From positions 70,167 through 134,166 of the forward strand of contig CAUZFB010000001.1 in the NCBI GenBank assembly GCA_963579135.1: a stretch of 64,000 bases of DNA, read 5' to 3'. The DNA comes from CALGTL01 sp963579135. Lineage in GTDB: Bacteria; Chloroflexota; Dehalococcoidia; Lucifugimonadales; Australimonadaceae. Of this stretch, positions 44,214 through 52,900 are shown in pieces. How positions within the stretch are numbered: the first letter of the stretch is position 1; every line of letters starts with the position of its first letter. Made by a program: the position numbers and the translations under genes. The notes beneath the pieces are model-generated. The model was not told where the DNA came from, did no database searches, and saw only the letters and a program-made list of their open reading frames with translations.

Positions 44214-44338
44214 TTTTTCTTTTCCATTGGTGAGCTGACCGTGAGGCCTCTCGGTTGTCGACGGCGATCTCCGGTCTCGGTTCCGTCTCTCACCGTCCTT
44301 ATTGCCCCGCATCAACGCCAAAGGATCGTTCCCTACAC

Positions 44339-45226
44339 GTGACAGACCAACACCACAGCGGATTCGTAGCTATCGTCGGGCGGGCAAACGTTGGCAAGTC
44401 CACGCTGATGAACGCGTTGATTGGCCAGAAGCTCTCCATCGTTAGCCCCAAGCCGCACACCACCCGGCACAAGTTGCTGGGGGTACTGAATGGCGACGAT
44501 TTCCAGGTGGCGCTACTGGACACGCCAGGCTTCCTCCGCAATGGGCGGGATCAGCTGGACGCCGCGATGTCCCGGCAGATGGCGTCGGCGCTCGCGGACG
44601 CTGATCTGGCGTTGCTCGTGGTGGAGCCTCGCATGCCAGGCGACGTGGAGATCCACCTGATGGAGCAACTGGCGAAGGCAAAGACACCCGCCATCCTGGT
44701 GCTGAACAAGGTCGATAGCGTGGCGAAGTTCAAGCTGCTGCCCATCATGCAGCACTACTCGGACGCGCTATCATTCCGGGAGATCGTCCCAGTATCAGGG
44801 CTTGAGGGTGATGGACTGGGTACGCTGCTGGAGCAGATCGTCGGGCACCTGCCTGAGCAGGAGGCAATCTTCCCGCCAAACATGCTGACCGATCGCTCGA
44901 TGAGTTTCGTATGCGCGGAGATCATTCGCGAGAAGGTTTTCCTGCTCTACGAACACGAGATTCCGTACGACGTCGCTGTCGAGATCGACGAGTATGCCGA
45001 GCGCGAGGGCACGCAGCCGGACCTCGTGCGCGCGACAATCTATGTGGACAAGCATTCACAGAAGCGACTGCTGATCGGCACGGGTGGCCAGGCGCTGAAA
45101 GAGGTGGGCACGCTGGCGCGCGAGGAGATCGTGCAAATCGTCGAACGTCCCGTGTTCGTGGAGCTGTGGGTGAAGGTGAACCCGAAGTGGCGCCGCAAGG
45201 CGGGATTTATCCAGCGCACCCTTTGA
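44339..45226 (+). CDS. era: GTPase Era
   Basis: 295 residues. G1 is GRANVGKST (usually GRPNVGKS), with PHTTRH (G2), DTPGF (G3), NKVD (G4) and PVSG (G5). The C-terminal KH domain includes RATIYVDKHSQKRLLIGTGG. Era helps 30S assembly and 16S 3'-end maturation. GTG 44339 has an AAGGA site; the longer frame from 44255 has none and starts only 42 bases after the tRNA. Confidence 0.94.
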   Translation: MTDQHHSGFVAIVGRANVGKSTLMNALIGQKLSIVSPKPHTTRHKLLGVLNGDDFQVALLDTPGFLRNGRDQLDAAMSRQMASALADADLALLVVEPRMPGDVEIHLMEQLAKAKTPAILVLNKVDSVAKFKLLPIMQHYSDALSFREIVPVSGLEGDGLGTLLEQIVGHLPEQEAIFPPNMLTDRSMSFVCAEIIREKVFLLYEHEIPYDVAVEIDEYAEREGTQPDLVRATIYVDKHSQKRLLIGTGGQALKEVGTLAREEIVQIVERPVFVELWVKVNPKWRRKAGFIQRTL

Positions 45227-45341
45227 CGTGCGTGGTGAAGCGAGATCGCGTGCAGGCGTCGCTGGGTGCTACGTGCCAGACGCACTTAGCAGGAACCGGG
45301 GGTCTCAGAAACAAGCTAGATTGTGCCCACCCACCCCACCC

Positions 45342-45455
45342 ATGGTTGCTGCTCCTCACGCTGTGCCACTGAACTGGGTCGAGCTATTGCAGCCGAAAGC
45401 GACCAAGGAACAGGTCTTCGCTCACATCATCGCCCACGAGAAACTGATCCAATGA
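45342..45455 (+). CDS. possible 37-residue ORF coupled to the exporter gene
   Basis: A short frame starting ATG 45342 whose C-terminal part (PLNWVELLQPKATKEQVFAHIIA) looks protein-like and whose stop overlaps the next start as ATGA. There is no clear ribosome-binding site and I do not recognise a family. It could be the remnant of a longer gene. Confidence 0.25.
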   Translation: MVAAPHAVPLNWVELLQPKATKEQVFAHIIAHEKLIQ

Positions 45456-46192
45456 TTTCTATCCCCCTGTTCATAGCAGCTGCACTGGCTATGTTTGCTT
45501 CTGCGACGGTACAGGGTGCGACGGGCTTCGGGTTCGTGATTGTGGCGGCGCCGGTGCTGACGAGCTTCATGGCACCAACACTGGCGGTGCCAGTGCTGGT
45601 GGTTGAGGGCTTCGTCATGACCCTGATCCTGATGTCCCGCGTGTACCGTGACGCTCGCCCGAAGCACATAGCTGTCCTGTCGCTGTTCGGGGTGGCGTTC
45701 ATCCCGCTGGGCACGTTGCTGCTGGTGACACTGGACGAGAACGTCATCAAGGTGATGCTAGGGGTCGTGGTAGGAGTGACGGCAGCGGTGATGCTGGGCG
45801 GGTTCCAGCGCACAGCCGGCAATGAGCATCTGGCATCGGTGCCGGTGGGCATGGTGAGCGGATTGCTGATGGGTTCGACGGGGCTCGCGGGTGCGCCGGT
45901 AATCCTGTTCTTCGCAAACCAAGGCATCGACCCACGTCAGTTCCGAGCGAACATCACCACCTACCTGCTCGTGGTAGGGCTGTTCGCGTTACCGAGCTTC
46001 CTGATCGCTGGCGTACTGACACGGGATGTGTTGGTGCTCTCGGCGGCACTGACGCCGGGGGCTGTGGCGGGGCTCTTCACGGGAATCTGGTTGTCTCGCC
46101 ACATATCGACGGTGCTATTCAAGCGGCTAGCGCTAATAGTGGTGCTGGTGGCAGCGGGCGCCGCCGTGGTGTCCGGCGTGGCGGGGTTCTAG
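45452..46192 (+). CDS. TauE/SafE-family membrane transporter
   Basis: 246 residues with about eight hydrophobic segments. The first repeat contains ATVQGATGFGFVIVAAPVL and the second GLLMGSTGLAGAPVILFFANQ, the duplicated motif of the TauE/SafE family, which exports sulfite, sulfoacetate or other organic anions. The shorter frame from ATG 45452 begins with the first membrane segment; the upstream extension to 45323 is hydrophilic and unrelated. Confidence 0.88.
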   Translation: MISIPLFIAAALAMFASATVQGATGFGFVIVAAPVLTSFMAPTLAVPVLVVEGFVMTLILMSRVYRDARPKHIAVLSLFGVAFIPLGTLLLVTLDENVIKVMLGVVVGVTAAVMLGGFQRTAGNEHLASVPVGMVSGLLMGSTGLAGAPVILFFANQGIDPRQFRANITTYLLVVGLFALPSFLIAGVLTRDVLVLSAALTPGAVAGLFTGIWLSRHISTVLFKRLALIVVLVAAGAAVVSGVAGF

Positions 46193-46201
46193 TCAATCTC
46201 T

Positions 46202-47268
46202 CTAGCCGACTAGATCCTGCAGCAGGGACTTGGGCCATCCCACCGCCAGGAGGGCATCGTCGAGCGTGCCCTCCTGGCGTGCCGCCTCCACGATCGTCGA
46301 TAGGGTCTGCGGGCGCTCGAGGGTAGGCTCAGCGGGCTCGTGTGCGCGGTACGCGGCGCGGTTGAGCTTGGCGTGGGAACGCCGATAGCTAGCCTCCGCG
46401 ATGAGGCCCAAGCCGTAGCCACGCTTGACGAGCGCCGCCATGGGCACGCCCCACATGCGCTTCAAGTCCATCAGTGTGGGCTCGGTGATGCGCAGCGACG
46501 AGAATTCGAGTGCACGGCGCGGCATGAGGAATGCGAGCGCGAAGGTTTCAGCCTGGCGCTCGGCGCTAGCAGTGCCAACGTCCTGGGACGTGTGCATGAT
46601 GAGGTGCCCAAGCTCGTGGGCGGCGTCGAGCCTGGGCTGGGCTGGCATGCCTACGCTTGCTACTGGAAACAGCCACGGTACGTTGCCAATCCACGTAGAG
46701 AACGACCCGGTGCGCGCTGGTTTGTCGTTGATGGGTGCGACGACGATGTGGTGCTGCTCCATCAGTGCCGTCAGGTCATCGATCGGATGGTTGCCGAGAT
46801 CCCAGTCAACTCGGATGCCTTCGGCGACAAGCTCCAGCTCATCGACGGTCCCAACTGAGAGGCGCAGGCGAGGGATTCTGCCCGGCAAGTCATCGTCGCG
46901 GGGCCGCAACTGGGCGTACAACTCACCGAGCAAGCCCGCCATGGCCGCAGAGCGCCGGTAGGCGGTCTGCGGCGCGGCCCGGTCTGGCCGGAAGAAAGCG
47001 TGGGCCAGCGCGGGCACGTTGGGCAGGCGGAAGAACACGGGCGGCAGAGACAGGGCCGCTGCGAGCGTACGCCAGGCGCGTCGCTGAGGTTGGATTTTTT
47101 CGCCTCATACTGGCCAACGGCAGCAGCAGACTTGTCGATGGCAACGGCAAGCTCAGCGCGGGTCAGCCCACGCAGCTCGCGGGCCAGCTTCAGTCTATCG
47201 GGCTCCCAGGACCGATCCGGCTCCCATTGCTGAGAGCGTTGCCCCTCTACCAACGGATCACCTCGCAC
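46202..47268 (-). pseudogene. XRE-type HTH / ImmA-IrrE metallopeptidase gene split by a frameshift
   Basis: Two frames together make one protein. The 5' frame (47268 leftwards) encodes an XRE helix-turn-helix: DRLKLARELRGLTRAELAVA and KSAAAVGQYEAKK. The 3' frame (to 46202) encodes RRAWRTLAAALSLPPVFFRL and then the zinc peptidase DAAHELGHLIMH with ERQAETFALAFLMPR. They join at a T6 run (47095-47100): one extra base there gives an uninterrupted EAKKIQPQRRAW. Intact relatives degrade or repress partner regulators. The gene is either inactivated or misread at the homopolymer. A near-duplicate WEPDR lies just before the HTH. Confidence 0.85.
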
Positions 47269-47436
47269 TATCGCGAATCCTGTCAGAACGCGGGCATTGT
47301 CCCTTAATAACCGCGTTCCTTACATCTTTGGCGCTGGGAAATAAAGCGAACGGCGGGTGGGGACCGCGCAAACGCGCTGCATTATCTCGCCGCTACAAGA
47401 TCCCTCGTAGCCTGCGGCTCGTGCCGCAATGGCAAC

Positions 47437-47466
47437 AGAAGGGGCGAGCATATGGTCGCCCCTTCT
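47437..47466 (-). terminator. hairpin downstream of the aldo/keto reductase gene
   Basis: AGAAGGGGCGA and TCGCCCCTTCT pair over 11 bases around GCATATGG. It lies 71 bases past the end of the leftward reductase gene, so it most likely ends that transcript; there is no long T run. Confidence 0.6.
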
Positions 47467-47537
47467 TGATTCAGACCTGGTTCGAGAGTGCTGTGGCAGC
47501 GCGGCGGCACCGGCGATGCGGAGGCCTAGATCGCCTC

Positions 47538-48521
47538 CTAGCGACGCCGGGCCGGAGGCGAACCGGGGCCGAATCCCTCGATCTCCTCGGAGGTACCGTC
47601 CCAGCCCGCGATGGCGTCGACATGGTCGCGCTCCTCGTTGGTCATCACCCAATCACCGGCTGTGGCGTTAGCTTCAACCTGCTCGATGGTCATGGCACCG
47701 GCGATGACGGAGCTCACTGAGGGGTGCGCGAGGAGCCACGAGAAGGCCAGCTCGAGAATCGTGTGACCGTTCTCACCGGCGTAGGCGTCGAGCTTGCTGA
47801 GTGTGTCACGCGCGGCATCGTCGCCCTGGAGTTGACCCACCATGCGCCGAGTGCTCTCAGCGGGCGTGTCAGTGGCCTTGTACTTGCCGGTGAGCCAGCC
47901 GCCAGCCAGCGGGAAGTACGGCAGGAATCCGACGTTCGCTGCGGTGCAGAACGGCAGCAACTCCAGCTCCACCTGGCGGCGGAACAGGTTGTAGTAGTTC
48001 TGCGAGGACACCATGCGGACCCAGCCGTTGTTCTCCGACGCAGCGTCCGCGTGGGCGTGGCGCCAGCCGGCGTAGTTGCACTCACCGATATAGCGGACCT
48101 TGCCCGCCGTCACCAGGTCGTTCATAGGACCCAGGATCTCCTCCTGCGGCACGTCATCGCCCGGATAGTGGATCTGGTAGAGGTCAACGTAATCGGTCTG
48201 TAGTGCGGCCAGGCTCTCGTCGATCTTGCGGTTGACGCGGTCGGTGATGGACTCACCCTCCAGCTTAGCGATGTTGAACTTGGTGGCGAGGATCGCCTCG
48301 CTGCGGCGTGTCTTGAGGGCCTTGCCAATGTGGACCTCGCTCTGACCACCGCCGTACATGTCCGCGGTGTCGATGAGGTTGATGCCCACGTCCAGGCACT
48401 TGTTGATTACCTTGGCGCTCTCTGCGGGATCCGAGATTCGCTGAGGGTTGCCGAAGTTGTTGGTTCCAAGGCCGATGACCGACACGTTGAGGTCAGACGA
48501 GCCAAGCTTTCGATACTGCAT
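47538..48521 (-). CDS. aldo/keto reductase
   Basis: 327 residues of the AKR fold. The catalytic tetrad is visible as Asp and Tyr in IDTADMYGGGQSE near residue 52, Lys in ILATKFN near 79 and His in YQIHYPGDD near 118. N-terminal MQYRKLGSSDLNVSVIGLGT is typical of the YajO/Tas-like group. NADPH-dependent carbonyl reduction is expected; substrate unknown. Monocistronic. Confidence 0.92.
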   Translation of the reverse strand: MQYRKLGSSDLNVSVIGLGTNNFGNPQRISDPAESAKVINKCLDVGINLIDTADMYGGGQSEVHIGKALKTRRSEAILATKFNIAKLEGESITDRVNRKIDESLAALQTDYVDLYQIHYPGDDVPQEEILGPMNDLVTAGKVRYIGECNYAGWRHAHADAASENNGWVRMVSSQNYYNLFRRQVELELLPFCTAANVGFLPYFPLAGGWLTGKYKATDTPAESTRRMVGQLQGDDAARDTLSKLDAYAGENGHTILELAFSWLLAHPSVSSVIAGAMTIEQVEANATAGDWVMTNEERDHVDAIAGWDGTSEEIEGFGPGSPPARRR

Positions 48522-48647
48522 GGGTTACTCCGGTACGAGAAAAGTGTGTGGCTGCATGATAAGCCCGGGGCTCATTGGTAGGCGAGTCGGGTGTGGCGTG
48601 GGGGTGGGCATATGGCGTCACTGAATCACATGGCCGGGATGCCCCTA

Positions 48648-48740
48648 GCACGGTGGAGGCTCAAGCCTGGATGAGGTCGGTGCGAGCCCTCGGATCGCCG
48701 GACTGAAGGTCGCTCGGCACTCCGGGGAGGAGCGGTGAGG
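48648..48740. repeat. interspersed intergenic repeat, copy 5 (module A)
   Basis: Module A only: CACGGTGGAGGCTCAAGCCT, GATGAGGTCGGTGCGAGCCC, then GAAGGTCGCTCGGCACTCCG. It lies between the divergent reductase and dehydrogenase genes, about 80 bases upstream of the latter, so it could overlap promoter elements. Confidence 0.75.
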
Positions 48741-48818
48741 AACTTTCAAGTGAGGGGGGGATGGTTGGGGTAATATCCGCGATGTTGGTATGCGGAAACT
48801 ACGATTCGGGGAGAAGGT

Positions 48819-49709
48819 ATGAAGCTGACGTTCATCGGTCTCGGACTCATGGGTAAGCCCATGGCTATCAATCACGCGAAGAGCGGGATCGACCTGACGG
48901 TCGTCAACCGCAGTCAGGAGAAGGTCCAGGAGCTGGAGGGCATGGGCGCGAAGGCCGGCGGGACTCCCGCTCAGGCGTCCGCGGACGCCGATGTGGTGGC
49001 GCTGTGCCTGCAGGGCGAGGAAACGATCGAGCTGGTGCTCACGGGCGACGATGGTGTGCTGTCGACGGCGCGTCCGGGGACGATCGTTGTCGATCACAGC
49101 ACCATCCATCCCGAGACGGCGAAGCGCTTCGCGGACATCTGCGCCGCGCACGACGTGACGTACCTGGATGCACCCGTATCGGGCACGGGTCAGGTCGCGT
49201 GGGATGGTCGGCTGACGATCATGGTGGGTGGCGATGCGGCAGCGTTTAAGAAGATCAAGCCGCTGTTGGAGCCGGTGAGCGTGGGGGCACACCTGATGGG
49301 CCCGGTGGGCAGCGGGAACGTCACCAAGCTGATGAACAACATGATCGGCGACGTGAACCAGATCATCATCATGGAGACGTTCGCGCTGGCAGCCGCGCTC
49401 AAGCTGGACATGAACTCGCTGTTCACCGTATTACGGTCGGCCTCAGCCGACAGCCGTCAGCTGGGGCGCATCGGACCCAAGCTGCTGGCACGCGACTTCG
49501 ATAGCCAGTCGTCGCACCTGGCGGGGCACCACACATCCCAAGGCCACATGCGATGGCTCGCTGAGCAGGTCGGGCTGAACCTGCCACTGCGCGCGGTGGC
49601 AGAGGACTTCTGGAAGCGCGGCATCGACGCAGGCTTCGGCCCAGGCGACCCTATCGAGTCCGTCAAGATGCTAGAGGCGCAGACGGGCGTTGAGGTGCGC
49701 GGGAGCTAG
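48819..49709 (+). CDS. 3-hydroxyisobutyrate dehydrogenase-family (beta-hydroxyacid) dehydrogenase
   Basis: 296 residues. The NAD-binding FIGLGLMGKPMA is at the N-terminus, the substrate-binding DAPVSGTGQVAWDG near residue 118, and the catalytic Lys in GSGNVTKLMNN near 170. The family reduces or oxidises 3-hydroxy acids such as 3-hydroxyisobutyrate, tartronate semialdehyde or glyoxylate derivatives; the specific substrate cannot be chosen. An AGAAGG site precedes ATG 48819. Confidence 0.92.
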   Translation: MKLTFIGLGLMGKPMAINHAKSGIDLTVVNRSQEKVQELEGMGAKAGGTPAQASADADVVALCLQGEETIELVLTGDDGVLSTARPGTIVVDHSTIHPETAKRFADICAAHDVTYLDAPVSGTGQVAWDGRLTIMVGGDAAAFKKIKPLLEPVSVGAHLMGPVGSGNVTKLMNNMIGDVNQIIIMETFALAAALKLDMNSLFTVLRSASADSRQLGRIGPKLLARDFDSQSSHLAGHHTSQGHMRWLAEQVGLNLPLRAVAEDFWKRGIDAGFGPGDPIESVKMLEAQTGVEVRGS

Positions 49710-49866
49710 GCGCGGGCCTTGGCAGCTTCGGCAAGCGCCGTCCCGACCCCTTCGCCAGTCTCCAGTAGTATTTCAGGCCCACAAGCGAGTCCCCAAGCAC
49801 CTTGCCGAACTTCGTGGAAAACTCGAAGTGCGCGGTCATGTGAACTTCGCGAACGAAAACAGGCAT
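49663..49866 (-). CDS. small uncertain ORF, possibly a truncated stress-response or Dabb-like protein
   Basis: 67 residues beginning MPVFVREVHMTAHFEFSTKF behind a convincing AGGGAGA site. The first 45 residues look protein-like; the last 20 (Pro/Arg/Ser-rich) overlap the 3' end of the convergent dehydrogenase gene and look like read-through. It could be the 5' part of a gene that lost its remainder. I do not recognise the family. Confidence 0.35.
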   Translation of the reverse strand: MPVFVREVHMTAHFEFSTKFGKVLGDSLVGLKYYWRLAKGSGRRLPKLPRPAPSSRAPQRPSAPLAS

Positions 49867-49931
49867 GCTTTCTCCCTATCTATTGCAGATTGAGCCGCGC
49901 CGCGCTGGAGGTGTGACACACGTTGAGATGC

Positions 49932-49944
49932 GGGGGGGGGGGGG
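49932..49944. repeat. G13 homopolymer upstream of lhr
   Basis: Thirteen consecutive G, 36 bases before the lhr start. Tracts of this length are prone to slippage and to sequencing error. Confidence 0.9.
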
Positions 49945-49980
49945 ATGCCAAACGCCCATAGACGGCGCTGGTAAAGTGGA

Positions 49981-52900
49981 TTGGTGGCTACTGCACACCT
50001 GCATCCGTTGGTTCGGGAGTGGTTCCAGCGACGCTTTGGGGCGCCGACGGAGGCGCAGGCACAGGGCTGGCCAGCGATTGCGTCGGGGCAGCACACGCTA
50101 ATCGCGGCGCCGACGGGGTCAGGTAAGACGTTGGCGGCGTTCCTCACGGCGCTGGATGGATTGATCCAGCAGGCGTTGTCCCCCGAGGGACTGGCCGACG
50201 GTACGCAGGTGGTGTACGTGTCGCCGCTGAAGGCACTAGCGAACGATATCCAACGCAATCTGATCGAGCCGCTAGCAGAGATCACGGCGCTCGCCGAGGA
50301 GGCGGGCACACCGTTGCCTGAGATCCGCGTGGCGGTGCGTACGGGCGATACGACACCGGCTGAACGAGCGCAGATGATCAAGCATCCCGCACACGTGCTC
50401 ATTACGACGCCCGAGTCGCTGTTCATTCTGCTGACGTCGGAGCGTGGGCGCGTCCCGCTGAAGTCGGTGCGCACTCTGATTATAGACGAGCTACACGCAC
50501 TGGTGCCCAACAAACGTGGGTCGCACGTGGCGCTGACGGTGGAGCGTCTGTGTCGGCTGGCGGAGCAACCAGTGACCCGCATAGGGTTATCGGCGACACA
50601 GAAGCCCATCAAGGAGATTGCGCGCTTTCTGACGGGTACGCCGTCTCGTCAGTCGTCTCCCTCGCAGGGAGGCGAAGTTGGCCCATCCCCAGCGGTGACC
50701 ATCGTGAATACAGGGCACCGGCGGACGATGGACCTGTCCATCGAGTTACCAAAGAATTTCGAGATGGGGCCGATCGCGACTCACGAGCAGTGGGCGCAAA
50801 CGCTGGACGAGATGGCGGAGCTGATAAAACTGCATCGGACGACGCTCCTGTTCGTGAACACGCGACGGCTGGTGGAGCGCGTTGCGCACCTCTTGTCGGA
50901 GCGCCTGGGCGAGGAGAACGTGGTAGCACACCACGGATCGCTCTCGAAAGAGACTCGGTTCGACGCGGAGCAGCGCCTGAAGGCGGGATCGGTCCAGGTA
51001 TGCGTGGCCACGGCGTCGCTCGAGCTGGGTATCGACGTAGGTGATGTGGAGCTGGTGTGCCAGATCGGCTCGCCGCGCAATATCGGCGTGGCACTGCAGC
51101 GCGTGGGCCGCTCGGGTCACTGGCTCGGTGGCACACCGAAGGGACGCTTCTATCCCCTGACGCGCGACGAGATGGTGGAGACGGTGGCGCTGCTACGCGC
51201 CATCAACCAGGGGAAGCTCGACGCGTTGACGATCCCCCCTTGGCCACTGGACGTACTGGCCCAACAGATCGTCGCAACCGCCGTCACTGAGGACTGGCAG
51301 GAAGACGACCTGTTCGAGCTGATGACCAGTGCATACCCCTACCACGCACTCCCCCGCGAGCGCTTCGACGACGTGATCGAGATGCTGTCGGATGGTGTGG
51401 CGACGCGCTGGGGACGGAGCTCGGCGTACCTCCATCGAGACAGTGTCAATCACAAGGTGAAGGCGCGCCGAGGTGCGCGTATCGCCTCAGTGACGTCGGG
51501 AGGGGCGATCCCCGATACGGCGGACTACCGGGTGATCTCGGAGTCGGACGGTGGAATGGTCGGCACAGTGAACGAGGATTTCGCCATCGAAAGCATGGCA
51601 GGCGACGTGTTCCTTCTGGGCAACACGCCATGGAAGATCAGGCGCATCGAAGCAGGTGCGGTGCGCGTGGAGTCGGCGCACGGCATGGCGCCAACAATCC
51701 CCTTCTGGTTGGGGGAAGCCCCCGGACGCACGATCGAGCTGTCCGCCGAGGTCTCGGCGGTCCGGCAGGCCATCGACGAGCGCCTTCCGGTGCCTGATAC
51801 GGCTGTGGCGTGGGTCATGGAACAGGGCGCGTCCCAAGAGGTGGCTCAGCAGACCGTGGAGTACATCGCTGAGGGCAAGCGGGTACTGGGCATCGTGCCC
51901 ACGGGCGATCGGCTAGTGGCGGAGCGCTTCTTCGACGACGCTGGCGGCATGCAGCTGGTGATCCACTCGCCGTTGGGCGCCCGAATCAACCGTGCCTGGG
52001 GCCTGGCTCTCCGGAAGCGCTTCTGCGTTGGCTTCAACTTCGAGCTTCAGGCCGCAGCGACCGACGATGGCATCAACATCGCGCTAAGCCCACAGCATTC
52101 ATTCCCGGTGGAGGAGGTGTTCAGGTACGTCAAGACACCAACGGCGAAAGAAACGCTGCTACAAGCGGTGCTTCAGGGGCCAATCTTCCCCATCCGTTGG
52201 CGATGGACGGCGTCGCGTTCGCTGGCACTGCTGCGGCAGGTGGGCGGCAAGCGTGTACCGACGCCGATTCAACGGATGCGGTCCGACGACTTGCTGGCTG
52301 CGGTATTCCCGGACGCTGCGGCGTGCCAGGACAACATGCCGGCGAGCGCTAACATCGTGCCGCCGGACCACCCGCTGGTGTTCGAGACGATTCGCGATTG
52401 CCTCACCGAGGCGCTGGATCTCGAGGGCATGCTGGAGGTGATCGGGCGCATCGAACGAGGTGAGATTGAGCTGTACGGCAAGGACACGGTCCAGCCGTCG
52501 GTGTTCTCACACCAACTGCTGAACGCGATGCCGTATGCCTTCCTGGACGACGCCCCACTGGAGGAACGCCGGGCACGCGCCGTGACGCTGCGCCGTGCAC
52601 TACCCGAGGACGAGCGCGACCTGGGGACGTTGGACCCAGAAGCGATTACGACGGAGGAGGCGTACGCCTGGCCTCCGGTGCGTGACGCCGAAGAGCTGCA
52701 CGACGCCCTGCTGTCGCTGAACGTGCTGACGGACCGCGACGTGGCCAAGCACACCGAGGACATCGGCGGATGGCAGTCGTGGTACGACGCGCTGGCCTCG
52801 CAGAGACGGGTGGAAACGCTGACCATCGACGGACATCCGTTCTGGGTGGCCGCGGAGCGCGCGCCGTTCGTGAAGGCAGCGTACCTGCTACCAACGGGGG

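Noticed and set aside
48648..48740. A tRNA or tRNA-like gene in the repeat (GGTGCGAGCCC resembles a T arm)
   Set aside because: No acceptor or anticodon stems can be formed around it, and the same sequence recurs as an intergenic repeat.
50638..50700. An intein or IS insertion in lhr
   Set aside because: The extra sequence is far too short and lacks splicing motifs or inverted ends.
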